DNA of 64,000 nt from Clytia hemisphaerica (Eukaryota > Cnidaria > Hydrozoa > Leptothecata > Clytiidae), in the NCBI GenBank assembly GCA_902728285.1, contig CACVBU010000977.1, positions 310,001-374,000 on the forward strand, in the 5' to 3' direction. Below are positions 9,830-21,556 of this stretch, piece by piece. Below the pieces are notes generated by a model. That model worked only from the letters and a program-made list of their open reading frames with translations. It ran no database searches and was not told the origin of the DNA. Each line of letters begins with the position of its first letter. Position 1 is the first letter of the stretch. The position numbers were made by a program, and so were the translations under genes.

Positions 9830-10500
9830 TTAAAGACTTACCCAATTTACATTTCAGTTGACGCTATCGAGTATTGAATGCTTTCATCTGTTGGAAAATC
9901 GTAATGGATTAATGGAACTTACTTAATTATTGGGGGAAAGGCTTAATTTTGCATTTGCCTCCCGTAACAAGCAAGTAACTTTGGCGCGGCAGACCTAAAT
10001 ATTGCTTTATGAAAGCTGAAATAGCTCTAAAAGAGGCCTTAAAAAGTCGATAATATCGAGAATAAGGTCACAAAACTTACAAAAAACTTTATATATTAGC
10101 GAAAATGTTTGGTATAAGAATATGTCAATCTGTTTAAAGAGACCATAAAAAGGTTAAATTTATCAAAGTTAAATATTTTATACAAAATTAACCAAAGATG
10201 AAAAAGCAAAATTGGTGCGTGAACGTGAAAATGTTTTTTTTTTTGGCACGTGAATACGTGAATTGGCAAAAATTTGTGCGTGAATACCTGAATTGAGGGT
10301 TGACTGGGGGGCCTCATAAAGTACAAGAGTTGTTTGTACAGTTTCTAATTTGTTACTACACAATAGATTTGATAACTGAAAATTCATTATTTTCGAAAAA
10401 AAACGAGTGGGGCGACGATTTGCACCCTTACTTCGGCGCTGCGCGTGGCTTACGCAGTTAGCGCACGTATTTGACGTGTAAAAGCCTTTCGCGAGTGATA
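9830..10500. other. Noncoding, low information
   Basis: No supported gene. A block near 10210-10330 (GTGCGTGAA...GAATTGAGGGTTGACTGG) reappears in diverged form near 15995-16035, so it is a dispersed repeat. Short open frames here lack codon-like character. Confidence 0.5.
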
Positions 10501-10502
10501 TG

Positions 10503-10697
10503 ACCTATTATACTATTAAGTCTGAAATGGCCTTCGCGACTTCGGCGTAGCGGCGAAGAATGTTGTGCTGCGGAAACATTTCGCGTGTGATAGGACCTAT
10601 TATACTATTAAGTCTGAAATGGCCTTCGCGACTTCGGCGTAGCGGCGAAGAATTTTGTGCTGCGGAAGCCTTTCGCGTGTGATAGGAGCTATTCTAA
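10503..10697 (+). repeat. 91-bp tandem repeat (2+ units) interrupted by an insertion
   Basis: ACCTATTATACTATTAAGTC begins units at 10503 and 10594; each includes the GC-rich GCGACTTCGGCGTAGCGGCG. A third unit starts near 10685 and resumes at 14134 (TAAGTCTGAAATGGCC) after the 10698-14133 element. The pre-insertion target was therefore inside the array. Confidence 0.85.
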
Positions 10698-11038
10698 CAC
10701 AGGAAAAAATGTTAAAAACCCAGGCCTGGGAACAGGGCATTTTCGGGGTGGGAAATGCCTGTTTTCGGGGGTGGGATTTGGGTTTGGAACATGAAACATG
10801 CCAAAGGCATTTCGCAATTGCATTTCGAAATTGCCCTGTTCCCAGGTCAAGGATATTAAAATTTCGGGGCCGAAAATGGCCTGTTTCCAGGCCTGTGTTT
10901 TCAACATTTCGGGGCTGAATTTGGCCTGTTCCCAAGGGCTAGATTTTCAAACTTTCGGGGTCGAAAATTGCTAGTTTTCAGGTCGGTGTTTTTAGTAGAC
11001 AAAAATCACGGGTTGTGGAGCTGGTCATTTTCGGCCCC

Positions 11039-11400
11039 GAAATTAAAAAAAATCCGGGGCCAAAGCCAAATCCCACCCCCGAAAATGGGCATTTCCCACC
11101 CCGAAAATGCCCTGTTCCCAGACCTGTACAAGTTCCATTTTCCCCAGCCCCGAAAAAAGGCATTTCCCACCCCAAAAATGTACTGTTCCCAGACCTGTAC
11201 ATGTTCCTTTTTCCAAAGCCAAATCCCATCCCCGAAAAAAGGCATTTCCTACCCCGAAAATGCCCTGTTCACAGACCTGTACGCGTTCCATTTTCCCCAG
11301 CCAAATCCAAGCCCCGAAAAAAGGCATTTCCCACCCCCAAAATGTACTGTTCCCAGACCTGTACATGTTCCTTTTTCCAAAGCCAAATCCCACCCCCTCA
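11039..11400 (+). repeat. Tandem modules inside the 3.4 kb element
   Basis: The module CCCAGACCTGTAC recurs at 11118, 11188, 11270 (one substitution) and 11352, spaced 70, 82 and 82 bp. Each copy is preceded by GGCATTTCCCACCCC and followed by GTTCC and a pyrimidine-rich spacer. The modules are diverged copies of the element's own terminal sequence in inverted orientation. Confidence 0.75.
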
Positions 11401-12468
11401 ACATGGTCAAAATTACGTTAAGTTTCTCATCGGAAGCACATGAAAAAACGGATTTGACCTTTATCTTTTGGGGATAATTGCTTTTTTCCTTGGAACTATT
11501 TTACATATATTAAAATATTTTATACACTATTTATATCTTTTGTATGCAAATAAAAACTTAAAGATAAAATAGATATTTTAAAGATAAATATCTGAAATTG
11601 TTTATCTCATATTATTTAAAATCAATGAAATATTAACAAAAGCTTGAGATAAAGATATAATAAATATCTGTATATATTCTGGGCGACTTCAAGAGTTCTT
11701 TAGCTAGTGATTTCAATTTCATGTCAATCCTGAAATATATCCAGAAAGATTTGAAAATGTGTTTAACGTGGCAATACTTTTACTACTAGTAGTCCCTACC
11801 CTACCCCAACAGGGGTATCAAATTAAAAAACAAATACAAAAAGCGAATAAATTACTAGCTTTCAGTTTTTACACTGCTATGTTTGTTGCATTAAGCAGAA
11901 TACTAATTAAAAAGACGTAACAAAATCTATGATAAAAAAATCTGTCAGTGAAAATATAGAAAACGTTTTCGGTTTTCGTGGGTTGTAATATAAATACAAA
12001 CATGGGAAATCCATCCATCCAACAATGAAAGCAATAATAAAACAAAATTTTAACAGAGGTTCTATCTTCGTAAAGAGTTACTTTGCGATAATGAAAACAT
12101 CGTAAATTATACATAAACATGAGTGTTTGAGAGTATTTTGACTTGACTTCATGTTATGTTTTTCTTATCTTTACCACCACAAAATTATTCAACATAATAG
12201 AATTTATAAACTATTTTCAAGCATAAAAATATTTGGCTGAAGCAAACTTTGTACAAATTTTATATATTAAATGATAAAGTAAAAACATCTCAAAATTTTT
12301 TTATTATAATCCTTTGTGACAGTACTTTTTCTGTTGGGAAGTTGGAAGCTTTCCACCGACAGAATTGAGCACTGATAACTAATAATCCAAATAAAAAAAT
12401 AATTTCAGACAGTGCTATAGGCATCATAACTTTGCCTGAAAATGCAATGACTACAAAGTGGATTTGTA

Positions 12469-12689
12469 CCGTCAAGGACTCTAACTTGGGACAGTCTGAC
12501 AAAACATGGGACAGCAATTCGGCAATCATTTTACCGAACCTCTACCTATTAAAAGTCATTTTAAATTAACATAGTCCCAAATCATAGAAAACAAACTTGT
12601 TGTCAACAGAGATTTAACAGTGAAAAAACAGTTCAGAAAGTCAACCATCCCATGATATGACACTCGTCCCAAGTTAGAGCCGTTGACGG
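12469..12689. mobile_element. Nested 221-bp MITE with TA duplication
   Basis: Left CCGTCAAGGACTCTAACTTG and right CAAGTTAGAGCCGTTGACGG are inverted repeats of about 25 bp (with adjoining GGAC/GTCC) and two or three mismatches. TA flanks both ends (12467-12468, 12690-12691), as in Tc1/mariner-type MITEs. It is inserted in the 3.4 kb element, so it is younger. Confidence 0.7.
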
Positions 12690-13577
12690 TATGCCGGATA
12701 TCCAAAACAATAACAACCCATTATATGATATACACAATCATGTCAATGTCATAAGGTACTTTCAATTTTTTGCGGTACTTTCAAAATTTCAGAATTTTTG
12801 GGCACTTTCTTTGCACTCGCTTATCCTTTTCTTGTCCTGGATCCAATCAAAACCTGCACGTAAAACATACCCCAAAATCAGTCACGTTTATAACATTATA
12901 ACTCCGTCTTTGACGACTGGGAAGATTCAACGACAAAATTTTGAGATGAATCCGATCTGACCGTTAGTGCCTCTTCAGCCATTTTTGAGATGAATAAAAT
13001 GAATCATGAAATCTTTGTTATCTAAAGGGATGGGTGAAACCATGTTTGAATGAGCCTATATCTTGGATATCTCTCCTCATATCAAAACTGTTCAATGCGA
13101 TCGAAAAAAATCTTTCTCAGCTGAATTCCATGATAGGGAATGTTTGTGAAGCTATTATAGTCATTGTTTGCACCAATATAAAGTTACTTCTGCAAGTTAG
13201 TAGTCTCCATCAACAGCTTTCGAAAGCAGCGAAATCGACGAAACTACTTGAGTGAAGTTTGTAAACAAAATAGCAAGTTTCACACATTCATTATGTTAAA
13301 AAAGTATTGTCTTTTATTCCAATGTATGATAGAAGTCTATTCAAATACATTTAATGTTGGTTCCAAGTAGTATTCTTCTTCTTTCTTACCAAGAATCACC
13401 AAATCTACTCAAAAAGCACTGTTTTGCAGTTAGTGCTTCCCCAGCCAAAAATGTAAACAAAATGGCTTCCGCCTTGATTTTTGTCCCGACACGCACATCA
13501 ACTGCAGCGCAGCGAGCGGCTCCAAAATTTGGCTAATGGAAAAACCACCCGAAAACGACTGTTTTACAGCCCCAAAA

Positions 13578-13945
13578 CCCAGGCCTGGGATTTGGCCATT
13601 TTCGGACCCGACTTCAAAAAACCCAAGCCTTGGAAATGACCCGTATACAAGGGTGGGTTTTGGGTTTGCTTTTTAAACAATTTTCATTTTTTGAGCTATA
13701 AAAACGCAGGCCTGGGAAATTGCCAAATCCCAATGGAGTCCTCACTTTGAAAAACCCAGGCCTGGGATTTGGCCATTTTCGGACCCGACTTCAAAAAAAC
13801 CCATGCCTTTGAAATGACCTGTATACAAGGGTGGGTTTTGGGTTTGCTTTTTAGACAATTTTCATTTTTTGAGCTATAAAAACACAGGCCTGGGAAATTG
13901 CCAAATCCCAATCCAGTCCTCATTTTAAAAAACCCAGGCCTGGGA
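13578..13945 (+). repeat. 177-bp direct repeat with palindromic CCCAGGCCTGGG
   Basis: Units begin CCCAGGCCTGGGA at 13578 and 13755, with a further partial unit at 13933 (177 and 178 bp spacing). Each holds a second AGGCCTGGGAAATTGCC block. They lie in the right part of the 3.4 kb element. Confidence 0.8.
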
Positions 13946-14483
13946 AATGGTCAAATCCCAGGTGGGTTTTTCATCCGAAAATTTTTTCAGGTCTGTAAAA
14001 TAGCTAAAAAGACACCCACATTTTTATTCAACTTATAGCAAAATGAAAATCCCAAGGCAAAAATTTTTTTGATGAAAACCCACCCCGAAAATGCCCTGTT
14101 CCCAGGCCTGGGTTTTTAACATTTTTTCCTGTGTAAGTCTGAAATGGCCTTCGTGACTTCGGCGACCGAAGTCATCGAAAATCATTGGCTCATAAAACGA
14201 CTAATAAGCATTTGCCCCACAATGTTATGGCACAGAAAGGACCACAATAAACATTTCGACATTGAAAAGATATGTGAAGATGTGTATAACCTTGAAAAAA
14301 GTAACCGATCAAAAGTGGTTTTCACACAAATGTAACGAGACAGGTAATTCGGATACATTTTGAACTTGATTCATTTTATCATTATGTGTGTAGGCTTAAA
14401 TTGAAGAAATGACTATTACACCCCTGTCTCAACATCCCGGTTAAATTATTTCCCAGTGGGGTTTTTCAAAATTAATCAAAATA

Positions 14484-15328
14484 ATGATTTTTCTAAATTA
14501 TAGGTGCAAGAAAAAGATGGTTGTAATCGACGGAAACGAAAAATTGTATCGATATTGTTGCGCTAAACCGATAACTAAGTTACCTCATGAGATAGGGGAA
14601 GTTAACAAAGTTGTTTGTTGTATAAATAATACGGTTAGAGGAAATCAATCTTTAAAAGGATCAAAATTATGCCACATCCTCTCTAACGAGTCAGGAGAGA
14701 TGAAAAATTAATCAAAAATGAAAGATTAGACCTTTATCCTATCACTAGACAAAGAGTAAAGCTATTGGAGAATGTTATTACAAGTGAAGAAGGTTGCAAG
14801 AAAGAAGAGAACTGCAACAAGTACGAGACACTGACTGCTGGTATGTTGTATGTTTTTAGATCCTGCAGCACTCGATTATCCCATTTTGAAATGTATACGG
14901 CTGAAAGTCTATCAATGGTGTTTGCAGGGTTAATTGATATATTTCAAGGAAATCTTAATGAAAACTTGAAAGGTATAGTTTATGATAGATCATGTGATCT
15001 ACACCCGTACGTCTGTAGATTAGCAAGGGAAGAGAATGTTTTTGCCAAGGAAATTGAAGTATTAATGTTTATTGTGGACGTTTTTCATGCTGAGAAACAC
15101 ACGCAGTCGAAATGTGTGGGCAGTAGTGACGACTGTAAATACCATCCCGATCTTCCTAAATTTGATGATGTGCGTAAGATAAATACCGAAGACTGTGAGC
15201 AAACATTTCATGTACTAAACTGTTACAAAAACATCACAAGGAATATGACATATGCAAAGAGGTTATGTTTATTGAAATTACTGGATGACAATTATAACAC
15301 CAGGCTTTCTAAAGAGTTAAGTTATTGA
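14484..15328 (+). pseudogene. KDZ-like transposase relic (Cys-rich part and C-terminal part)
   Basis: Two frames joined by one frameshift near 14700. The first (14484-14711) follows a plausible acceptor (TTATAG at about 14500). It has a Cys-rich segment with paired cysteines and GSKLC. The second is open from about 14687 to 15328. It encodes GIVYDRSCDLHPYV, then DVFHAEKHTQSKC and later NTEDCEQTFHVLN plus RNMTYAKR. Asp-x-x-Cys, His-x-x-x-His and the E-x-x-EQ-type block resemble the catalytic core of KDZ transposases (Kyakuja-Dileera-Zisupton), but the match is from memory of the pattern only. It could also be a domesticated relative. N-terminal parts were not found; 14144-14335 may be an upstream exon. 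Confidence 0.45.
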
Positions 15329-15601
15329 GATGGTTAAAAAAGATGAAGTGCGAAGAATACAGGTAGCTGTATAATTACAAATTTTCACGAGTGTGCCTTT
15401 TGGTATAAAGAATTAATGAAGTTGTTGTAAGAGTTAACAATTACAATATTGGGATATTTATAATTATATTTTTAAATTTATGAATAGGGATGTATATAAA
15501 AATTTAAGCTAAATGTTTTTACTCATTAATCCTGGTAAATATTAAAGGTCTCAATAAATTTGAAAAAATTGTTTCCAAATTAAATAGGTCAATATTTCAC
15601 A

Positions 15602-15745
15602 AAAGGTTGCACTGCGCGACGATTTTCGCTGCTGCGTCGAAGCCGCGAAGGTAAAAACTTTAATAAGATTAAATATTTTCTTGCGAAAGGTTGCGCTGCG
15701 CGACGATTTTCGCCGCTGCACCGAAGCCGCGAAGGTAAAAACTTA
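15602..15745 (+). repeat. 84-bp GC-rich direct repeat
   Basis: AAAGGTTGC...GCGCGACGATTTTCG...GAAGCCGCGAAGGTAAAAACTT occurs at 15602 and 15686. The GC-rich composition contrasts with the surrounding AT-rich DNA and resembles the GC-rich core of the 91-bp repeat at 10503. The following stretch to 15990 has two copies of GATTGCCGGGCCGT (about 15772 and 15969). Confidence 0.7.
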
Positions 15746-16039
15746 ATGCTGCGGAACCTTCCCGTAAGGACGATTGCCGGGCCGTGCGGCGTTTTCAGCC
15801 GGTCAAATTCGCCGTGAGGCATCTCTACCAAGGGGAGAAGAAGCTTGCACAAGATCTAAGACGTAGCGTCAAAACTCCACACACAGCGCCCGATTAGATT
15901 TTGACTTAAGTCGGTCTGGACTTAGATTTTTTTAAGAATTGGTACCGTTTAAGGACCTTGCTCTAACGGCGATTGCCGGGCCGTTTTTAGTTTCAGTGAT
16001 TGCGTGAATTGAGGGTCTGCTGGAGGGGCCTCTTTGATG

Positions 16040-16788
16040 GGACAGAAAAACAGAAATAGGACAATGGTGTATTCTTCGGAAGTATCTCAAAAGCAAAAAT
16101 GCACAGCATGATCTAAATCAACCAAAAGGAAAGAAGCAACTCAATGTGAGAAAAAGTAAAAATAAACACAAATAAAAGTGACTTAATATGAGTCAATTTA
16201 ATATATTCAAAGAAAAACACCAACTCTGTTCTTCAGTTTTAAACCTACATAGGATTTCGGCCATTTTCGAAAATATCCTCCCAAATGATATAAACAGGGT
16301 TATGTAGGTAGGCCTAGTAATGTTGATCAGGCATCACAACAGATGAGGTCGTAAAAATAAATCTGTTTCTTTGAATTATTCAAACACTCGCAAAAGTATA
16401 AAAACAAACTCAAATATAAAACCTACGGACCTGCCGAAGATACCAAAAACTAGCTTGAGAAGTACTACCCACTGGACAAAGTTGCCACATCTTTGACCCG
16501 TTCTGCCACTAACCTTGCAGATAATACATTCGAAGATAAAGAAAAAAACACTTGAAATAGACTGCCACCATCTATGACAAGGGAGAATAAGATTGAAAGG
16601 ATTAAAAAAAGCATGAGAATTTTTTGAAAAGTTGGGTGATAGCCCGGTTCGATGCCTCGTATCCCCGTGGCCGCTCACCGCAAAAGCTGGTGAACGACTG
16701 CATTTAAACTGAGTTGAAACCTTGAAAATTCAGAACTGTGACGTGTAATGACTCTACGCAGACTAAGATTTAGTTTAACAACTGTAGC
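16040..16788. other. No supported gene
   Basis: Noncoding. A GGTTCGATGCC string at 16646-16656 resembles a pol III B box, but no matching A box or cloverleaf could be drawn around it. Nothing else supported. Confidence 0.5.
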
Positions 16789-17054
16789 GTCTTGGGCACA
16801 CATTTGTTTTACCGTCGTACATTTTGTTTGTTCCTAAGTTTATAACCTTGGGGAAGAAATTTTTGCAGCATTTAAATTTGTAGATTTTGGTATTATTTTC
16901 AAAATTAAATACTGTCCTAATCATACCTATCCATGGAATTTATTGTTGTAATTTATACTTATTATCAATTGGGAAATTCTGTTGCATGGCTGTGGCTCAA
17001 AGCAAATGAATAGCGCTGGCTTCCAAATGCAATGGTTTTTCCTTGTACCTGGGG

Positions 17055-18146
17055 TACCAATTCAGTGTACTATATTTTTGAGATTGAATTTAGTTAACAC
17101 AGTGTACTAAAACGGTGGTCCCTTGAGAAAAATACATTAAAAAAGTCTGAGTACGTTGGACTTGGACTAGAGAGGGTATTGCTCAAAGTTGATACACACG
17201 AAAAAATCTGATAAATTGTACTAATTTTAGTGGTAAAAACAAAACAAAATATGGAAAAAATTACATAAAATGCTCAATTTAGTGTAAAGACTAGACAAAA
17301 AACTGAGCAAGTTTCCATATTATGTACATATTATGTCTAAGACCTCCTAGTCAAAGCTATGCCAAATAATACATTAGTGTCATTATGTTTCCTGTTTACT
17401 CTATTGGATTGGATATTCCATTACGCTCATAATCATTAGAGTATGTCTTGTTCTTGCTTTGTTCTAATCGTTAATCGACATCATACATTGCGTACATCTT
17501 CGTGATTTTAAACCAAAATAAATATAAATAATAAGATAAATTTGAAATAAGTCGTAACAATCCTTATTAAAAGTTTAGTGTTTAATGAAAAATGGTAAAA
17601 GCAAGGTAAAGCTAGTCTATAAACTGTTTTAGGGTCAAATAGCTTCCCCTGTTTTTATTTTTCTGTAAGGTCTTATTTATATCATGGAAACATACAATAA
17701 TTTGGTAAACATTCGATTTGAAGAGATTGATTGTTTAAAAAAATATCCTTCCTAGAACTAGAATAGAACTTATCTAGTCAAGAAACAGTTACAACAGTGT
17801 ACTAAAACGGTAGTGTAAAAACTCTGCTGTGTTAGGAAAATAAGTATATTGTACTAAAAGGATGGTAGCAAAACTTCCATACAGAAGAAAAGTTAATACA
17901 GTGTACTAAAAGGGTGGTACAAATTCTCCAACATGGGTGGTACCCAAACTTATCTGGTCAAAAATAGTACAGTTTACTATAAGGGTGGGGTAAAAACTCA
18001 GCTGGGTGAGGAAAATTAGTACAGTGAGCTAAAAGGGTGGTATGGAAGCCTGATTGCGGAGAAAAGTTAGTACGGTGTACTAAAAAGGGTGGTGGTCTAA
18101 TCTTTTGGAAAACATCCAAAAATCAAGTTAGTACACTGAATTGGTA
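17055..18146. mobile_element. Element with 18-bp inverted ends and subterminal repeats (unit 1)
   Basis: TACCAATTCAGTGTACTA (17055-17072) is exactly complementary to 18129-18146; just outside, GGGG and CCCC runs extend the symmetry imperfectly. At least seven internal copies of CAGTGTACTAAAA-GGTGGTA occur between about 17095 and 18090, most in the right 350 bp at 50-70 bp spacing. Repeated end-like motifs resemble subterminal transposase-binding sites. No transposase frame and no clear target duplication were seen. Confidence 0.7.
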
Positions 18147-18364
18147 GTCCCCCACAATAAAATACTATTTTCATGTGATATGGTGTTCTGCTAGCTTGAA
18201 ATTTTACCAAAAGCCATGCCCTAAGGATAAGAGTTTTACCTTTCATCGACTCGTTTGTTTTGAATATCTTAAAACCTTGGAAACAGCTGCACATTTTGCT
18301 AATTTTTTAGATTTTACTCTACAAATTTTTTCTTTTTCTTTTTTTTCAGAATCTGTGTACAATA

Positions 18365-18577
18365 ATGTCTTACAAAAAAGTGAAACCATTAAATGAAGCT
18401 GCAGCTAATCGTCTATCAGGTAATAGACGGAATAATACAACCAGGCAAAACGAAATGCAATATTCTATTGTCCAACTCCTATCACAAAGAGCAGACGGGA
18501 ACAGACAAACTTTTCAAAGATTGGGTTCACTAGCCTCGATTGGAGTTCCTGCTCCTGTCAGACATTACAGGCATTAA
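18365..18577 (+). pseudogene. Truncated copy of the 128-aa protein (unit 1)
   Basis: Same start as 21775 but the frame ends at 18577, because GCTCCTGTCAG here replaces GCTCGGAGTCAG of unit 2 (a net one-base loss near 18553). The residual sequence after the break still matches unit 2 in the other frame. Confidence 0.6.
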
Positions 18578-18703
18578 AATTAGCCTGTACAGAATATTTC
18601 AGGTCTGCTCGACCAGAAGAATTTGTTGATGATGAAAAAGAGTGTGAGTTGCTTTTATCTGGAAGAGGCCCACTTGTAATGACTGTTTATGAATTAGAAC
18701 TAA

Positions 18704-19319
18704 ATGAAAAAAATTACAAAAAGGAAACCCGTTCATTGCCATTTCATTGAACCTAAAGAAAAAGAGGTTGCTTTAGATCCTTTAAACCCGGTTGTCGAAG
18801 CTAAAATCAATCCTGATGACACTGTAACACCTAAAGAAATAATCTCACATTCTGGTAGCAAAAGACCTGAACAATCAATAATTCCAGCTTCAGTATCAAT
18901 TACCGATTTCACGAAAGCTGGACAGTTGGTCACTTCAAAAAAGAAGGTTGTTGTCTTGGCTCTGGAAGAATACTCCGTTCATCAAGGGTCATGGAATGAG
19001 CCATTTACTGCCAAATTTGTCGTTGATACTGAAGAGTTTGCACATAGAGGCTTCAGACAGGTTTTCAAAGCAAAGCTCATATCTAGTATCAATTTGGATA
19101 AGGGTCATTATGTTATCAAAGAAATATTTGATACAAAAGTTGAAGAATTCAAGATTGTTACTGGTGAAAATAAAGAAAAGGTGTCAAACAAGAAAAGGTG
19201 TACAAATGCATATGGTTGTTCGATCTATCGCCAAATCAATGGAAAACCAAGTACCGAGAGAGTTTGGAAAAAGTTTCTGCTGTGATAAGGTTTACTTTTT
19301 ACATAATATTTGTTGGTAA
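18704..19319 (+). pseudogene. Alpha-kinase-like domain fragment, frameshifted (unit 1)
   Basis: Identical to 22115-22730 of unit 2 as far as I can read; it has the same internal frame change, so the frameshift predates the duplication. Confidence 0.45.
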
Positions 19320-19620
19320 TTGCGTCTGTTAGGCCCGAAAATTTTAATTTTGAAAAAGTAAAACCAAATCCTGAATGTTTTAATGAGATTTGTAAGGAGG
19401 TTAACCTTAGGGACCGTGTACAAATATTGTTCAACTTTTCAACGAATTTGCACGATTTCTTTCGTTTCCCAAATGATTTTAATCGTTTAAGAATCGTACC
19501 AATTTAAAGCGATGTCAGGCTGAAACGTTATGGAACAATTTTAAACGTTTTTCTTTGAACAAAAAGTGGTAAAACGGTTTGAAAAGAAAGTCTTCAAGTT
19601 CAAACGATCTCCTAATTAAT

Positions 19621-19809
19621 TAAACGAATTTGAAACTATCAAAACGAATTTGAAACTATCAAAACGAGTTTCTTACCTCTAAAACGAATATCATACTTCT
19701 AAAACGAATATCATACCTCTAAAACGAATATCTAAACTATTAAACAAATATCTAACCTGTTAAACGAATATCTGAAATATTAAATGAATATCTAAACTAT
19801 TAAACGATT
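19621..19809 (+). repeat. 20-bp tandem repeat, about 9.5 units (unit 1)
   Basis: Units of exactly 20 bp with consensus like AAAACGAATATCTAAACTAT. Substitutions are frequent but no indel breaks the period. Its duplicate is at 23033-23221. No spacers, so not a CRISPR. Confidence 0.9.
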
Positions 19810-20460
19810 AATAAGGGTATAAATTAAGGCTATGATGCGCCCGTTGCTAAAAGTATTATTCTGGAATAACATTACCGGATATAGTACTCTATCTCAATGT
19901 TGGATACGGTGCATTGCAATTAAAAACTCCCGAAGCAATTATTTTATCAGAGCACCTGTTTAATAAAGGCCTACATTTCGACAACAAGGGTTACATCCTC
20001 TATAGGAAACTAGTAAAATCGTTTCAATCTTTTTATCTATGTTTTTAAATGGTTTATGCTTTTACAGAGAATTCATGATATATTCTTAGATGATGAAGTT
20101 TTCTTATAAAAAGAATTAAAAGTAAAAGGCACACCTGTGCCGTATAGAAGTATAAGATTAACTTTTTCTTAAGTGAGAGTAAAATGTGTTTGGTGTCTTG
20201 GGCACACATTTGTTTTACCGTCGTACATTTTGTTTGTTCCTAAGTTTATAACCTTGGGGAAGAAATTTTTGCAGCATTTAAATTTGTAGATTTTGGTATT
20301 ATTTTCAAAATTAAATACTGTCCTAATCATACCTATCCATGGAATTTATTGTTGTAATTTATACTTATTATCAATTGGGAAATTCTGTTGCATGGCTGTG
20401 GCTCAAAGCAAATGAATAGCGCTGGCTTCCAAATGCAATGGTTTTTCCTTGTACCTGGGG

Positions 20461-21556
20461 TACCAATTCAGTGTACTATATTTTTGAGATTGAATTTAGT
20501 TAACACAGTGTACTAAAACGGTGGTCCCTTGAGAAAAATACATTAAAAAAGTCTGAGTACGTTGGACTTGGACTAGAGAGGGTATTGCTCAAAGTTGATA
20601 CACACGAAAAAATCTGATAAATTGTACTAATTTTAGTGGTAAAAACAAAACAAAATATGGAAAAAATTACATAAAATGCTCAATTTAGTGTAAAGACTAG
20701 ACAAAAAACTGAGCAAGTTTCCATATTATGTACATATTATGTCTAAGACCTCCTAGTCAAAGCTATGCCAAATAATACATTAGTGTCATTATGTTTCCTG
20801 TTTACTCTATTGGATTGGATATTCCATTACGCTCATAATCATTAGAGTATGTCTTGTTCTTGCTTTGTTCTAATCGTTAATCGACATCATACATTGCGTA
20901 CATCTTCGTGATTTTAAACCAAAATAAATATAAATAATAAGATAAATTTGAAATAAGTCGTAACAATCCTTATTAAAAGTTTAGTGTTTAATGAAAAATG
21001 GTAAAAGCAAGGTAAAGCTAGTCTATAAACTGTTTTAGGGTCAAATAGCTTCCCCTGTTTTTATTTTTCTGTAAGGTCTTATTTATATCATGGAAACATA
21101 CAATAATTTGGTAAACATTCGATTTGAAGAGATTGATTGTTTAAAAAAATATCCTTCCTAGAACTATAGAAAATAGAACTTATCTAGTCAAGAAACAGTT
21201 ACAACAGTGTACTAAAACGGTAGTGTAAAAACTCTGCTGTGTTAGGAAAATAAGTATATTGTACTAAAAGGATGGTAGCAAAACTTCCATACAGAAGAAA
21301 AGTTAATACAGTGTACTAAAAGGGTGGTACAAATTCTCCAACATGGGTGGTACCCAAACTTATCTGGTCAAAAATAGTACAGTTTACTATAAGGGTGGGG
21401 TAAAAGCTCAGCTGGGTGAGGAAAATTAGTACAGTGAGCTAAAAGGGTGGTATGGAAGCCTGATTGCGGAGAAAAGTTAGTACGGTGTACTAAAAAGGGT
21501 GGTGGTCTAATCTTTTGGAAAACATCCAAAAATCAAGTTAGTACACTGAATTGGTA
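20461..21556. mobile_element. Element with 18-bp inverted ends and subterminal repeats (unit 2)
   Basis: The duplicate of 17055-18146 within unit 2; the ends are identical and it is four bases longer because of the indel near 21175. Confidence 0.7.

Larger units (their letters stand above)
10698..14133. mobile_element. 3.4 kb element with perfect 55-bp inverted ends and TAA duplication
   Basis: The left end 10698-10752 and right end 14079-14133 are exact reverse complements over 55 bp, beginning CACAGGAAAAAATGTT. TAA flanks both sides (10695-10697, 14134-14136). A 3-bp TAA duplication fits PIF/Harbinger, but the CACAGG ends are not diagnostic; CACTA elements also use 3-bp duplications. The interior is built largely of repeated modules around the palindrome CCCAGGCCTGGG and GGCATTTTCGGGGTGGG in both orientations. 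It contains a nested MITE (12469-12689) and no transposase. Open frames in it on both strands are products of the repeats and are not called. Confidence 0.8.
16789..20194 (+). repeat. 3.4 kb tandem duplication, unit 1
   Basis: Starts GTCTTGGGCACACATTTG and runs to the identical start of unit 2 at 20195. It contains an inverted-end element, a spliced small gene, an alpha-kinase fragment and a 20-bp repeat array. By eye only about six differences from unit 2 were seen: a 4-bp indel near 17765 and a CCTG/CGGAG change near 18553 that breaks a frame. The others are a one-base A indel near 19370 and single substitutions near 17994 and 20036. Confidence 0.95.

Noticed and set aside
11006..11477. Several overlapping open frames on both strands (up to 169 codons), Pro/Phe/Lys- or Gly/Phe-rich
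   Set aside because: They follow the repeated CCCAGACCTGTAC/GGCATTTC modules of the 3.4 kb element; equally open in several frames, so repeat products rather than genes.
16646..16656. GGTTCGATGCC as a tRNA or SINE B box
   Set aside because: No A box at the right distance and the flanking bases do not form a T stem or acceptor stem.
19621..19809. 20-bp repeat array as a CRISPR-like array
   Set aside because: Units are contiguous with no unique spacers, and the DNA is eukaryotic in character.
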